This document shows positions 25,164 through 33,723 of a stretch of DNA of 64,000 bases, in pieces. This stretch comes from Candidatus Kryptoniota bacterium (GTDB lineage: Bacteria > Bacteroidota > Ignavibacteria > Kryptoniales > JAKASW01), in assembly GCA_036567965.1 (NCBI GenBank), contig DATCTN010000026.1, positions 248,001-312,000 on the forward strand. Direction: 5' to 3'. Under the pieces are notes generated by a model. That model searched no databases and was not told where the DNA came from. It worked only from the letters and a program-made list of their open reading frames with translations. Made by a program: the position numbers and the translations under genes. Position 1 is the stretch's first letter. Each line of letters begins with the position of its first letter.

Positions 25164-27908
25164 ATGTCGCGCGTGACGACTTACCTATCACTCACCATTG
25201 CGGTGCTGATCGTCTTCTTTGCCGCCTCGGCTAATTCTCAGGACCTGACACCACAGCTCAATCAGCTCAGGACTACTCTGAAATCCAATCCCGAAGATAT
25301 CGGAACCCGACTTCAACTTATAAATCTTCTTTTCCAAAACGGCAACTACCGCGAAGTTATCGATGTCTCTCAAAAGGCCATTAAGATTCTCCCGACGAGA
25401 TCCTCATTGTATTTTTACACAGGTGAGAGCTACAGGCGACTCGGGAATGCCGATTCGGCTTACCTGATACTTAAGAAAGGGTACGAAATAAAACCGTACA
25501 ACGACTTGAGTGAGTCGTACGCAATGGTCCTTATCAGTTTGAAAAAAAGTGAAGAGGCTGCTCCGATCATAAGGACACTGGCTCAGGAGAAGCCGGGTTT
25601 TGTGGACAAACATCTCTCCGCGGGATCGCTCGCGTACAAGTCCGGTAAATTGGATGTCGCATCTGATGAACTCCTAGTTGTCTATCTTGTCGATAAGACG
25701 AAGCTCAGTAAAGATCTATCATTGTTTGTAGAATTTAATCAGAATTTTGAGTCATACGTTCTGAGCAACAATACGGATGCTGCGGTCCGCGCATTCACGA
25801 CGACACTTAAGGCTAGATTCGGAGAGACCTACGACTTCACAAGCCTTGGTGAATCGTTCAGATGTTTGCTGGATCAAAAGCAGGTTGAAGCAGCGAGGGA
25901 TTTGTTCGAGGAATTCAACAGGATACCGGCGGCAGATTTTTCTCAATTGACAATCGACAAGAAGTTTCTCGCCATATCACACAACCTTATGCTTCAGTGT
26001 CCGAAGCTCAAGGATTTGGGCAAATCGGTCATACGAGGTATCATCAGGTCAAGGTTCGGTTTGCCGGACGCGGATGTAGCTCAACTTGTCGGCTTATATG
26101 ATTTCATGATTGCTCAGGGAGCGACCCAGCTTGCGGCGGAACTTTCGAATAAGATTCTCGATACGACATCCGCTGTCAAGGAACCTTATCTCCGAATTGC
26201 TGAAATATTCATGCAGTCAAACAGAATTCAGGATGCTATGCAATCCCTGGGGAGGTTTTTTATCAGGGAAAAGATCGATGAACTTGGATACACAAGCGAT
26301 TTCGTGAATTCATTTCAGGTACTGCTGAATCAAAAACGAGTAGACGATGCCGAATGGATCCTGCTACATCTGAGCGATGTGAATACTCAGGACCTTGCCG
26401 CGACGTATGTTATCCTCGGTGAGTCATATACGAGAATGGGAAGCGGGGAAAAGGCGATCGTAATCCTGAACAAGGTGTTGGCTATCGATCCGTCAAATCA
26501 TGTTGCGAGCCTGAAGCTGGGTGAAGCATATTACGCCGCAGGGAGATATGACGAGATCATCAGGTCGCTTTCAGAGACTACCGATCTGGAAGGATTACGT
26601 TATCTCGCGCTGGCGTATGAAAAGAAGGTGATGCTTACCGAATCGAACAAAGCCTGGCAGAGTGTACTCGTGTCGGCCCAGGACACCGCGCAATCTAACG
26701 AGGCAAAGGATCACATCAGGCAGAACACGATCATACTCATGAGTCCCCAGTACCAGCAGTTGAGAGCTCAGGCGGCAATGTCTACGGCACCGCTTCAGCT
26801 CGCCGTTACAAAACCGGCAAGTGCCGTCGAGGATAACACGCGCGGCATCGCTCTCGTAACCTCCGATAATACGACTGTAACATTCGAAGGGTTTGCCGGT
26901 TCGGATTCACCAATAGACACAATAATGGTTAATAACATGATGGTACACGGCGTCACGCCGACACCGGAGGAAATATCGGGCTCGCACATCGCGAAACCTT
27001 ACGTCGTTAAATTTTCAACCGACATTTCGCTTCCCCCAGCTCAGAAGAGTGAAGTGGAGGTCATGACGACCGATAGTCTCGGAAACAGGATAACGAAGAA
27101 GTATGTCGTGGACGTCCAGGCCCAGCGAGCATCCACGGGCGCGCTCCCGACGGTACGCGCGTTCGTCGTCGGAATTTCCCAGTATGCCGATAAATCGCTT
27201 AGCTTGAAATACGCGGCGGATGACGCCAACCTGTTTTATCAGAGAATGAGAGACCCGACCACCATCGGAATTCCGGCTTCGAACATTACCCTACTCACCA
27301 ATAGTTCTGCCACGAGGGAAGGGATCCTCGACGGACTCGAATCGGTATTCAAGACCTCATTCGAGAACGATGTTGTGATGATATATCTCGCGATGCACGG
27401 GGTAACCGACGAAGGGCTCCTTTATTTCATTCCGTATGATGCGAAGGTTTCGAAACTGAGAACGAGCGCGATCTCAGGTCTCGATTTCGATTATCTCGTT
27501 AAGACCAAAGGTGCTGGGAGAAAAGTGATCATGTTCGTGGACGCTTGCCACGCCGGTGCTGCTGCGTCGTCGCTTGTCTTCGGAGGATCACGCGGCGTTG
27601 AGGCGCTTCCCGCTCTCCTCGCCGAGATGGCAAAGTCACAGCCCGGCTTGAGTGTGTTCTCCGCTTCCGACGCGGGCCAGGTCTCCAGAGAAGGAGACGA
27701 ATGGGGAGGACACGGCGTCTTCACGTACTACTTACTGAAGGCGATGACAACTCCGTCAGCAAACACAAATGCGGATCAATTCATTCAACTCAGAGAGATC
27801 GTTGATTATGTCAGGGACAAAGTCACTTCGGACACCAAGGGCAAGCAAACACCCGTTTTCAAATGCTTCGGGTGCGATCCGAATATGCCCCTGTTTTATT
27901 CTAAATAG
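25164..27908 (+). CDS. Exported TPR protein with C-terminal caspase-like (C14) protease domain
   Basis: A 914-residue protein with a signal peptide (about residues 1-25, ANS-Q). Start is ATG at 25164, since GAAGGAGGG lies directly before it; a GTG eight codons upstream is the alternative. Residues about 27-560 are TPR-like helical repeats, for example LIFQNGNYREVIDVSQKAI-type and GESYTRMGSGEKAIVILNK. A linker with beta structure follows. The caspase domain (about 662-914) begins TVRAFVVGISQYAD. The catalytic His is in YLAMHG (His745) and the catalytic Cys is in FVDACHAG (Cys795), both intact. It should be a periplasmic or surface cysteine protease of the C14/metacaspase-like clan. Substrate and activation signal are unknown; the TPRs probably bind partners. 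It is the first gene of the envelope cassette. Confidence 0.85.
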   Translation: MSRVTTYLSLTIAVLIVFFAASANSQDLTPQLNQLRTTLKSNPEDIGTRLQLINLLFQNGNYREVIDVSQKAIKILPTRSSLYFYTGESYRRLGNADSAYLILKKGYEIKPYNDLSESYAMVLISLKKSEEAAPIIRTLAQEKPGFVDKHLSAGSLAYKSGKLDVASDELLVVYLVDKTKLSKDLSLFVEFNQNFESYVLSNNTDAAVRAFTTTLKARFGETYDFTSLGESFRCLLDQKQVEAARDLFEEFNRIPAADFSQLTIDKKFLAISHNLMLQCPKLKDLGKSVIRGIIRSRFGLPDADVAQLVGLYDFMIAQGATQLAAELSNKILDTTSAVKEPYLRIAEIFMQSNRIQDAMQSLGRFFIREKIDELGYTSDFVNSFQVLLNQKRVDDAEWILLHLSDVNTQDLAATYVILGESYTRMGSGEKAIVILNKVLAIDPSNHVASLKLGEAYYAAGRYDEIIRSLSETTDLEGLRYLALAYEKKVMLTESNKAWQSVLVSAQDTAQSNEAKDHIRQNTIILMSPQYQQLRAQAAMSTAPLQLAVTKPASAVEDNTRGIALVTSDNTTVTFEGFAGSDSPIDTIMVNNMMVHGVTPTPEEISGSHIAKPYVVKFSTDISLPPAQKSEVEVMTTDSLGNRITKKYVVDVQAQRASTGALPTVRAFVVGISQYADKSLSLKYAADDANLFYQRMRDPTTIGIPASNITLLTNSSATREGILDGLESVFKTSFENDVVMIYLAMHGVTDEGLLYFIPYDAKVSKLRTSAISGLDFDYLVKTKGAGRKVIMFVDACHAGAAASSLVFGGSRGVEALPALLAEMAKSQPGLSVFSASDAGQVSREGDEWGGHGVFTYYLLKAMTTPSANTNADQFIQLREIVDYVRDKVTSDTKGKQTPVFKCFGCDPNMPLFYSK

Positions 27909-28140
27909 TTAAACGCCGCTTCGGTATTCTATTTCGGAAAAATACGTGGCGTGATGGGCCAGGGCCTTGGACGGCTGCCAAGATTGCCTGGTGGAAAGAT
28001 GTTCTGCGAAAAAAGGGTGTGCTGGAAAATAGAAGGAGTATGCTGGATGCTTCGGGTGTCAGGAGCAATGTCTATTGAATTCTATAATTCCAGTGTGCCT
28101 CTGTCGTCTGCCTGATCATCGAACTATCTGGATGGGTCTT
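27909..28140. promoter_or_regulatory. Leader region before the DUF4384 gene with composite hairpin
   Basis: Nested arms ACGCC (27913-27917) with GGCGT (27948-27952) and GTATT (27924-27928) with AATAC (27941-27945). A TATAAT at 28083-28088 has no good -35 partner, so a promoter here is uncertain. No gene seen. Confidence 0.35.
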
Positions 28141-30117
28141 ATGAGTAAATCGATTCTCACGTTGGGCTTAATCTTCCTCCTGTCGTGGACGGATTCGTTT
28201 TCCCAACCGATTTGGGTCAAATCAAAATCCAGTCCCAACTATCCTGATCGCCTCTATATTCTTGGAGTTGGTTTCGCAAATAAAACAAAAGACAGAGCCG
28301 CGGATAAACAGAAGGCCTACGATGCTGCATTTGCAGATATCGCAAAACAGATTAAGTCTACAATAGAGTCCCAGTCTTCGCTCCAGACATACGAAGTATT
28401 GTCCGAAAAGAAGAACGCTCTTGAAGAAACGACATCGGCGGAGATTAAAGTCTCAACGGAAGTAAAGTTGGGCGGACTCCGTGTGGTCGATACTTATTAT
28501 GATGATGACAACGAGCTCGAATGGGCACTGGCAGTGCTGGAGAGGACAACCGCAGGAGATCAGCTGAGGACAACCATCGTCAGTTACCTCGCTGCCTACA
28601 ATAAGAGCATTGAAAATTCAACGGCGTTCGTTTCATCGGGTAATCTTTATCATGCGATTCTCAATCTCACAGACGCGCTGAAGAGTCAAGTACTGTACAA
28701 TAACCTTCTCCCCGTGTACAATTTCATAACAGGACCGCTCTCAACATCAGACAGTTCTTACGTGATGCCGGGGACACTTCTTGTCAGTGACACGAAGGCT
28801 GCGGCGCAATCGTTTCTGTCGTCTATTAAACTGGACAAGACAGAAGGAGACACGCAATCCGTGTCGGTCAAATCGGAACCGCGACCGCTGATAGTAACTG
28901 CATCGTGTTCCATGTCGGGGCACAAGATTCCTGTTTCGGGTTTGAAGATCAAGTTTGAATTCCGTAGAGGGAGAGGAACCCTCACAGATGAATCGATCAC
29001 TGACGCCTCGGGGAAAGCGAGGTGCGACATATTCACCCTTCTGCCCTCCAGAAGCAACGTATATTCAATTTCCGCGACACAAGATTTGTCAGAATTCAAA
29101 ATCGAGGGTGAACAGTATACTTCAGGTGAATTTCAGGACTGGAACAATTTTCTTGATAAGAACCAAACCGGGATCCTGTTCAATCTCATGAGATCGAGCG
29201 CGTCTTTGGAAGACAGGCTGGCTGAAGCTGTGCTTGAGTTAAGCACTAGAATTCGCGATACGAGCGCGAGCGTCGCAATTGCGCGGATATCGTTTCAGGA
29301 CAAACTCCCAGGACCGATAGCTGAGTTTCTGAGACAGAAAATCGAATCGGTGATCCAATCGTCGACGGAACTTTCCGTCATCAGCGAGGAAGCGATCAGG
29401 AATTCTCAGATTCAACTTTCCGATGGGGGCTCGCTCCAGAGCCTGTCGCAACCGGACTTTGCTTCGCAAGCCGCAGGCGCAAGGTACTCAATCGTTGGCA
29501 GTTACTGGAAGGAAGGGGAATCCCTAAATCTCAGTCTGAAGGTGATCGATGTAGAGACGCACCTTTTGACAGGGTCCGCATCCATCGACGTGCCGCTCTC
29601 ATGGCTTCCCCCTGTCCCACTCGCGCCGGAAAACTATAATCCCGTCGCGGACGACAAGATCATCGGTAACGAGAAAAAGGGTGAAGGGCTCAAGATTGAT
29701 GTGTGGGTCGACCGGCTCGACGGTGTATATCATGACGGCGACACTATGAGCATATACATCAGGTCGACCGGTGATTGCTACGCGCAACTCGTCTACAATG
29801 ATGCCGGCGGAAACTCGGTACTCGTGTTCCCGAACAAGGTAAGCTGGAACAGCCGCGTTAAAGGCGGCGTGACTTACAGAATCCCCGGAACATTTGTTGT
29901 CCAGGCGCCATTCGGGAGGGAAATCTTGAAGGTGTACGCTTCGGATGTCAGGGTCCCTGTCGCACAAGGCAAGGAAATAGGAAACTTGATCGTCCTGAAT
30001 TCCGCAAATGATTTCCAAAGCGCTACGAGAACCGCCGGACTTTCAGGAGAGAATTATTCGGAGAATTCTGTCGTCATTACGACAATGCCGAAGAGAGATC
30101 GTTCATTTGGAAATTGA
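28141..30117 (+). CDS. Exported LPP20/CsgG-like/DUF4384 protein
   Basis: A 658-residue exported protein; I start it at ATG 28141, where a signal peptide (MSKSILTLGLIFLLSW, cut after FSQ) follows. Residues about 28-170 have an LPP20-type domain (LYILGVGFANKTKD, then AYDAAFADIAKQI). About 375-500 resembles the CsgG/FlgO fold (IARISFQDKLPGPIAEFLRQ, then GARYSIVGSYWKEGESLNLSLKVI). About 515-620 is a DUF4384-type domain (VDRLDGVYHDGDTMSIYIRST, NDAGGNSVLVFPN). DUF4384 is often found beside or fused to caspases in other bacteria, which supports a link to the preceding gene. Role unknown; a periplasmic or outer-membrane sensor or scaffold is my guess. The next gene follows after 21 bases. Confidence 0.75.
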   Translation: MSKSILTLGLIFLLSWTDSFSQPIWVKSKSSPNYPDRLYILGVGFANKTKDRAADKQKAYDAAFADIAKQIKSTIESQSSLQTYEVLSEKKNALEETTSAEIKVSTEVKLGGLRVVDTYYDDDNELEWALAVLERTTAGDQLRTTIVSYLAAYNKSIENSTAFVSSGNLYHAILNLTDALKSQVLYNNLLPVYNFITGPLSTSDSSYVMPGTLLVSDTKAAAQSFLSSIKLDKTEGDTQSVSVKSEPRPLIVTASCSMSGHKIPVSGLKIKFEFRRGRGTLTDESITDASGKARCDIFTLLPSRSNVYSISATQDLSEFKIEGEQYTSGEFQDWNNFLDKNQTGILFNLMRSSASLEDRLAEAVLELSTRIRDTSASVAIARISFQDKLPGPIAEFLRQKIESVIQSSTELSVISEEAIRNSQIQLSDGGSLQSLSQPDFASQAAGARYSIVGSYWKEGESLNLSLKVIDVETHLLTGSASIDVPLSWLPPVPLAPENYNPVADDKIIGNEKKGEGLKIDVWVDRLDGVYHDGDTMSIYIRSTGDCYAQLVYNDAGGNSVLVFPNKVSWNSRVKGGVTYRIPGTFVVQAPFGREILKVYASDVRVPVAQGKEIGNLIVLNSANDFQSATRTAGLSGENYSENSVVITTMPKRDRSFGN

Positions 30118-30138
30118 GCCATTGACAAATTTCGTTGG

Positions 30139-32316
30139 ATGCGTGACGTGACGAAGCGTGATCTTATTAAGAAATTTTCTGAATCAAAGACAGTCCTCTC
30201 CTTGCTGGTAAGTGCCACTGGCGCGATTTTAATATGCATCGTCATCGCGGCTAATGCTGTCTCTACTATCGACAGACCGGTGCTCGATTTTCTGTTCCGG
30301 CATGCCTCCCACCCGGAGCGCGCCGATACGTCGGTCGTGATTGCGACCATCGATCAGAAGAGTCTCGCTTTCTTCGATTCTCAGCATGTGGGCTGGCCCT
30401 GGCCCAGGGAATTCTATTCGATCGTGCTCGACTATTTCAGGGCTGGTGGAGTCAAAGCGGTTGCATTTGATATGGATTTTTCACAAAGGGACATGGACCG
30501 GCTGAATGTCGATGCGCGTGAATCGGACAGCATTTTCGCAGAGTCTATCGGAAAATGTGGAAACGTAGTTCTGACAACCGTTCTGGTTGAGGGCGATTCG
30601 AATGGCACGGGGAGCGGAACTCCGCTGGATCGTTTCTACATGTCCGGGAAATTCGACAAGATGCGAATTCCTTTATTCAATTCGTGTATAGTGCCGGTCG
30701 AAGATTTCGCACGAAACGCGAGAATGCTGGGTGTATCCAACTATCGACCCGATGTGGACGGGATGACGAGGAGAATTCCCCTTTTGTTCGGATACCGCGG
30801 CGCCCTCCTCCCGCAGCTTGCATTTGCGACCTTTGCTGTCGGACGGGAAATGTCGCGCGACAGCCTCGCATCATTTGCGGCGACGATACCAGTGGACAAC
30901 ACCGGGCACTTTCTTATAAACTGGTACGGGAGGGGCGGTCCCGATGGCGTCTTCAAATATTACTCTATCAGCGCGCTGATAGTATCTGCCGCTCAATTGG
31001 TCGAGGGTCGTCAACCCGAAGTCTCACCGTCTGCATTCAGGGATAAATATGTCATTGTTGGGGGAAGCGCGATAGGCCTGATGGATTTCAAATCGACTCC
31101 ATTCACGATACTGGAACCCTATCCTGGTATGGAAATCCACGCTACCATACTAAGTAATCTGCTTCGAATGGATTACATGCGTGAGGCGCCTCCGTGGGTC
31201 TCGTATTCGATTTCGATCTGCTTTGTTTTCCTTATCTCGATCCTGTTCTTTAGAATTGGCAAAGTTTTCACAATGACGGCGGTGGTCCTGGCTGTCGCCA
31301 CCGCTTACATGATTTTGATCTGGTTCTCATTTTACTCATTGCGGTTATTGTTGCCGGTAGGAGCTCCGGAACTCGCCATCGTTCTCGGGTTCACGTTTTC
31401 CGGTGCAGTTAGTTTTGTGACCGAGGGAAGGCGCCGAAGAGAGCTGAGGCGCGTTCTCAATCGCTACCTCAGCCCGCGCGTGGTCGACGAGATCCTTGTC
31501 GATCCGGACGATTTCGAGCTCGGTGGGAGAGAAATGGATGCCACTGTGTTCTTTTCAGACATCAGGAATTTTACGGGCTTGTCCGAAAAGATGTCGCCTA
31601 AGGAACTCGTGTCCAACTTGAATGAGTATTTCACTATCGCGAGCGAGATAATTCTCGAACATGACGCTATGCTCGATAAATATATCGGCGATGCGATCAT
31701 GGCAATTTTCGGCGCACCCCTCCAGTCCGACAAGCACGCTGTCAATGCCTGCCTTGCCGCTATTCAAGCTCAGGACATTCTCGGAAAGCACTATTCCGTA
31801 AACGATCATGGGAACCGCACAGCATTTGAGACCAGAATCGGACTCAACAGCGGCAAGATGGTAATAGGAAATATCGGATCGCTGAAACGCCTCGACTATA
31901 CCGCGATCGGGGACAGTGTCAACCTTGCTTCAAGACTCGAGGGAGTCAACAAGGAATTCGGAACGCAGATCATCATAAGTGAGTCCACATACGAACTCGC
32001 CAGGGATGAAGTTGAGGCCAGGGAATTGGATTTCTTGAGAGTCAAAGGAAAACAATTGCCCATCAGGATCTACGAATTGCTCGGGCGCAAAGACGAGATA
32101 TCTCCTGAAAAGAGAGATCTTTTGGAGCAATTTGTCGAAGGTCTCAACAGCTACAGGTCGCGGAAATGGAAGAAGGCCCAGAGAATTTTTCTTTCCATCC
32201 TCGAAAAAGACCCGTCCGACACTCCTTCACGAACTTACCTGTCGAGATGCCAACTCCTCGCGAAGGTCGGCGTGCCGGATGACTGGGATGGCATTTACGT
32301 TATGACAACCAAATAG
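30139..32316 (+). CDS. CHASE2-domain adenylate cyclase
   Basis: A 725-residue class III cyclase that would make cAMP. TM1 is about 19-41, followed by a periplasmic CHASE2 sensor (about 45-330; TSVVIATIDQKSLAFFD and GVKAVAFDMDF are typical). Three helices follow at about 353-425, and the catalytic domain starts near 466. The metal-binding aspartates are Asp474 in FFSDIRNFT and Asp518 in DKYIGDAIMAIFG. The adenine-selecting pair is Lys514 and Asp592 (TAIGDSVNLASR), and the transition-state residues are Asn595 and Arg599, so adenylate rather than guanylate specificity is expected. A short TPR-like tail (about 640-720) ends the protein. It lies 21 bases after the DUF4384 gene and 19 before the protease gene: an operon. 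Confidence 0.9.
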   Translation: MRDVTKRDLIKKFSESKTVLSLLVSATGAILICIVIAANAVSTIDRPVLDFLFRHASHPERADTSVVIATIDQKSLAFFDSQHVGWPWPREFYSIVLDYFRAGGVKAVAFDMDFSQRDMDRLNVDARESDSIFAESIGKCGNVVLTTVLVEGDSNGTGSGTPLDRFYMSGKFDKMRIPLFNSCIVPVEDFARNARMLGVSNYRPDVDGMTRRIPLLFGYRGALLPQLAFATFAVGREMSRDSLASFAATIPVDNTGHFLINWYGRGGPDGVFKYYSISALIVSAAQLVEGRQPEVSPSAFRDKYVIVGGSAIGLMDFKSTPFTILEPYPGMEIHATILSNLLRMDYMREAPPWVSYSISICFVFLISILFFRIGKVFTMTAVVLAVATAYMILIWFSFYSLRLLLPVGAPELAIVLGFTFSGAVSFVTEGRRRRELRRVLNRYLSPRVVDEILVDPDDFELGGREMDATVFFSDIRNFTGLSEKMSPKELVSNLNEYFTIASEIILEHDAMLDKYIGDAIMAIFGAPLQSDKHAVNACLAAIQAQDILGKHYSVNDHGNRTAFETRIGLNSGKMVIGNIGSLKRLDYTAIGDSVNLASRLEGVNKEFGTQIIISESTYELARDEVEARELDFLRVKGKQLPIRIYELLGRKDEISPEKRDLLEQFVEGLNSYRSRKWKKAQRIFLSILEKDPSDTPSRTYLSRCQLLAKVGVPDDWDGIYVMTTK

Positions 32317-32335
32317 TATGCTAAGGAGAATTCGG

Positions 32336-33571
32336 ATGCGAAAGATCGTGCTGATTTTACTCGCCTCTTTCTTCGCCCTCGCTCTTCAGGTCGCAACTCA
32401 TGTCTTTGTAAAAAGAGATAACGCCTACGTTCGTGAAGGGCCCGGCTCATTTTATCCTCTGGTAGTCGTCCTTCAACATGGGAACGGCGTTGACAGGATC
32501 GATGCGTCGGGTAACTGGTACAAGGTCAGATTGAAGGATCAGCGCACCGGCTGGCTGGCAGCGAATTGCCTGGCGGACAAAGAGCCGCAGGGCGAGGTTA
32601 TCGAAAATGTCAGTAAGAGTTGGAGCTCCGCGCGGGCGTCTATGACTGGATTAGCGGCGGCAATAAAAGGATTTGCTTCGAAGTACGGAAAAGGCGAACC
32701 GGGTAAGATAGACGACGTGTTCAGGTGCGCCGTGAAGGGCTTTACGTCCGACGACGTGGCAGAGTTTAATGCTCCCATCGCATCCTTCAACTCGAAGAAC
32801 AGGGGAAGGATGCAGATAGACGATCTTGATCTTGAGCAACCCGATTATGATCCTTCGTTTGAAGAACAGGGCGTGGGCGTCGGAATAGCGGCACGATTGA
32901 TATCGAAAGGGGTTGTCGCCGATCCTCAACTTACACGTTATGTCAACTTGATTGCAGCGACAATTGCACAGAATTCGAAAATATACGATTGGGATTTCAC
33001 TGTGTTCGTGCTCGATGATTCGTCCATAAACGGTTTCGCGTGTCCTGGCGGCTATGTGTTCATCACGTATGGAGCGTTGAAGGCTTGTGACGATGAATCG
33101 ATGTTAGCTGCAATAATCGCCCACGAGATGGCGCATGTAATAAGACGCCACGGGCTCCAGGAAATGACTAAGAGACTTGTGGACATCAAAGCCGATGTGG
33201 CATTTGGCGAGCTTGAGGAAGAGACTCAGGAAAATTCTGAGGTCGACCAGGAAATGGAAACCATGTGCGAAAATAGTTACGAGATAGTCGTACACAAACG
33301 GCTTCTCGATTATGAGCTCGAGGCGGATAAAATATCCGCCATTCTGTGCGCGAATGCGGGATACGATCCCAATGGCATCGTACGAATGGATGCAAAAGTC
33401 GCGGAGCAGCTCCGCACCGATCCCGATATTTTCGGTGATGATTTTTCTATGCAAAAGACTCCCAGTGAACGCGTCGATCCAATCACGAGTTTTGTAGGAA
33501 AGAAATTTTCTCAATCGAACCCCGGGGTCCGCATGAAGGAAAGATTCGATTCACAGGTCTCCGGAAAATAA
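32336..33571 (+). CDS. Exported SH3-domain M48-family metalloprotease
   Basis: A 411-residue protein. The start is ATG 32336, with AAGGAG (32323-32328) seven bases upstream; an in-frame ATG at 32318 precedes that site. Signal peptide about residues 1-22. Residues about 25-88 are a bacterial SH3 domain (DNAYVREGPGSFYPLVVVLQ, GNWYKVRL, TGWLAANCL). The M48 zinc site is AHEMAHVIRRHG (His263, Glu264, His267), with the third ligand Glu327 in YELEADK. There are no membrane helices besides the signal, so it is periplasmic, unlike HtpX, and closer to BepA/LoiP-like quality-control peptidases. The SH3 domain could bind peptidoglycan. Coupled to the cyclase by a 19-base gap. Confidence 0.88.
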   Translation: MRKIVLILLASFFALALQVATHVFVKRDNAYVREGPGSFYPLVVVLQHGNGVDRIDASGNWYKVRLKDQRTGWLAANCLADKEPQGEVIENVSKSWSSARASMTGLAAAIKGFASKYGKGEPGKIDDVFRCAVKGFTSDDVAEFNAPIASFNSKNRGRMQIDDLDLEQPDYDPSFEEQGVGVGIAARLISKGVVADPQLTRYVNLIAATIAQNSKIYDWDFTVFVLDDSSINGFACPGGYVFITYGALKACDDESMLAAIIAHEMAHVIRRHGLQEMTKRLVDIKADVAFGELEEETQENSEVDQEMETMCENSYEIVVHKRLLDYELEADKISAILCANAGYDPNGIVRMDAKVAEQLRTDPDIFGDDFSMQKTPSERVDPITSFVGKKFSQSNPGVRMKERFDSQVSGK

Positions 33572-33723
33572 TCAACGAGCGAGTTGACGTCGAAGATTGT
33601 CTGAGCCTCCCCAGTTGAAGCGCTGGTAAATCTTCATTGCAACTCTGCAAGCAAAATGGAAATTGGTTTAGATCATCCACTGAGGTTATTCTTGGTTGGT
33701 GGCTCAGTTTTCCCGGAACCTTC

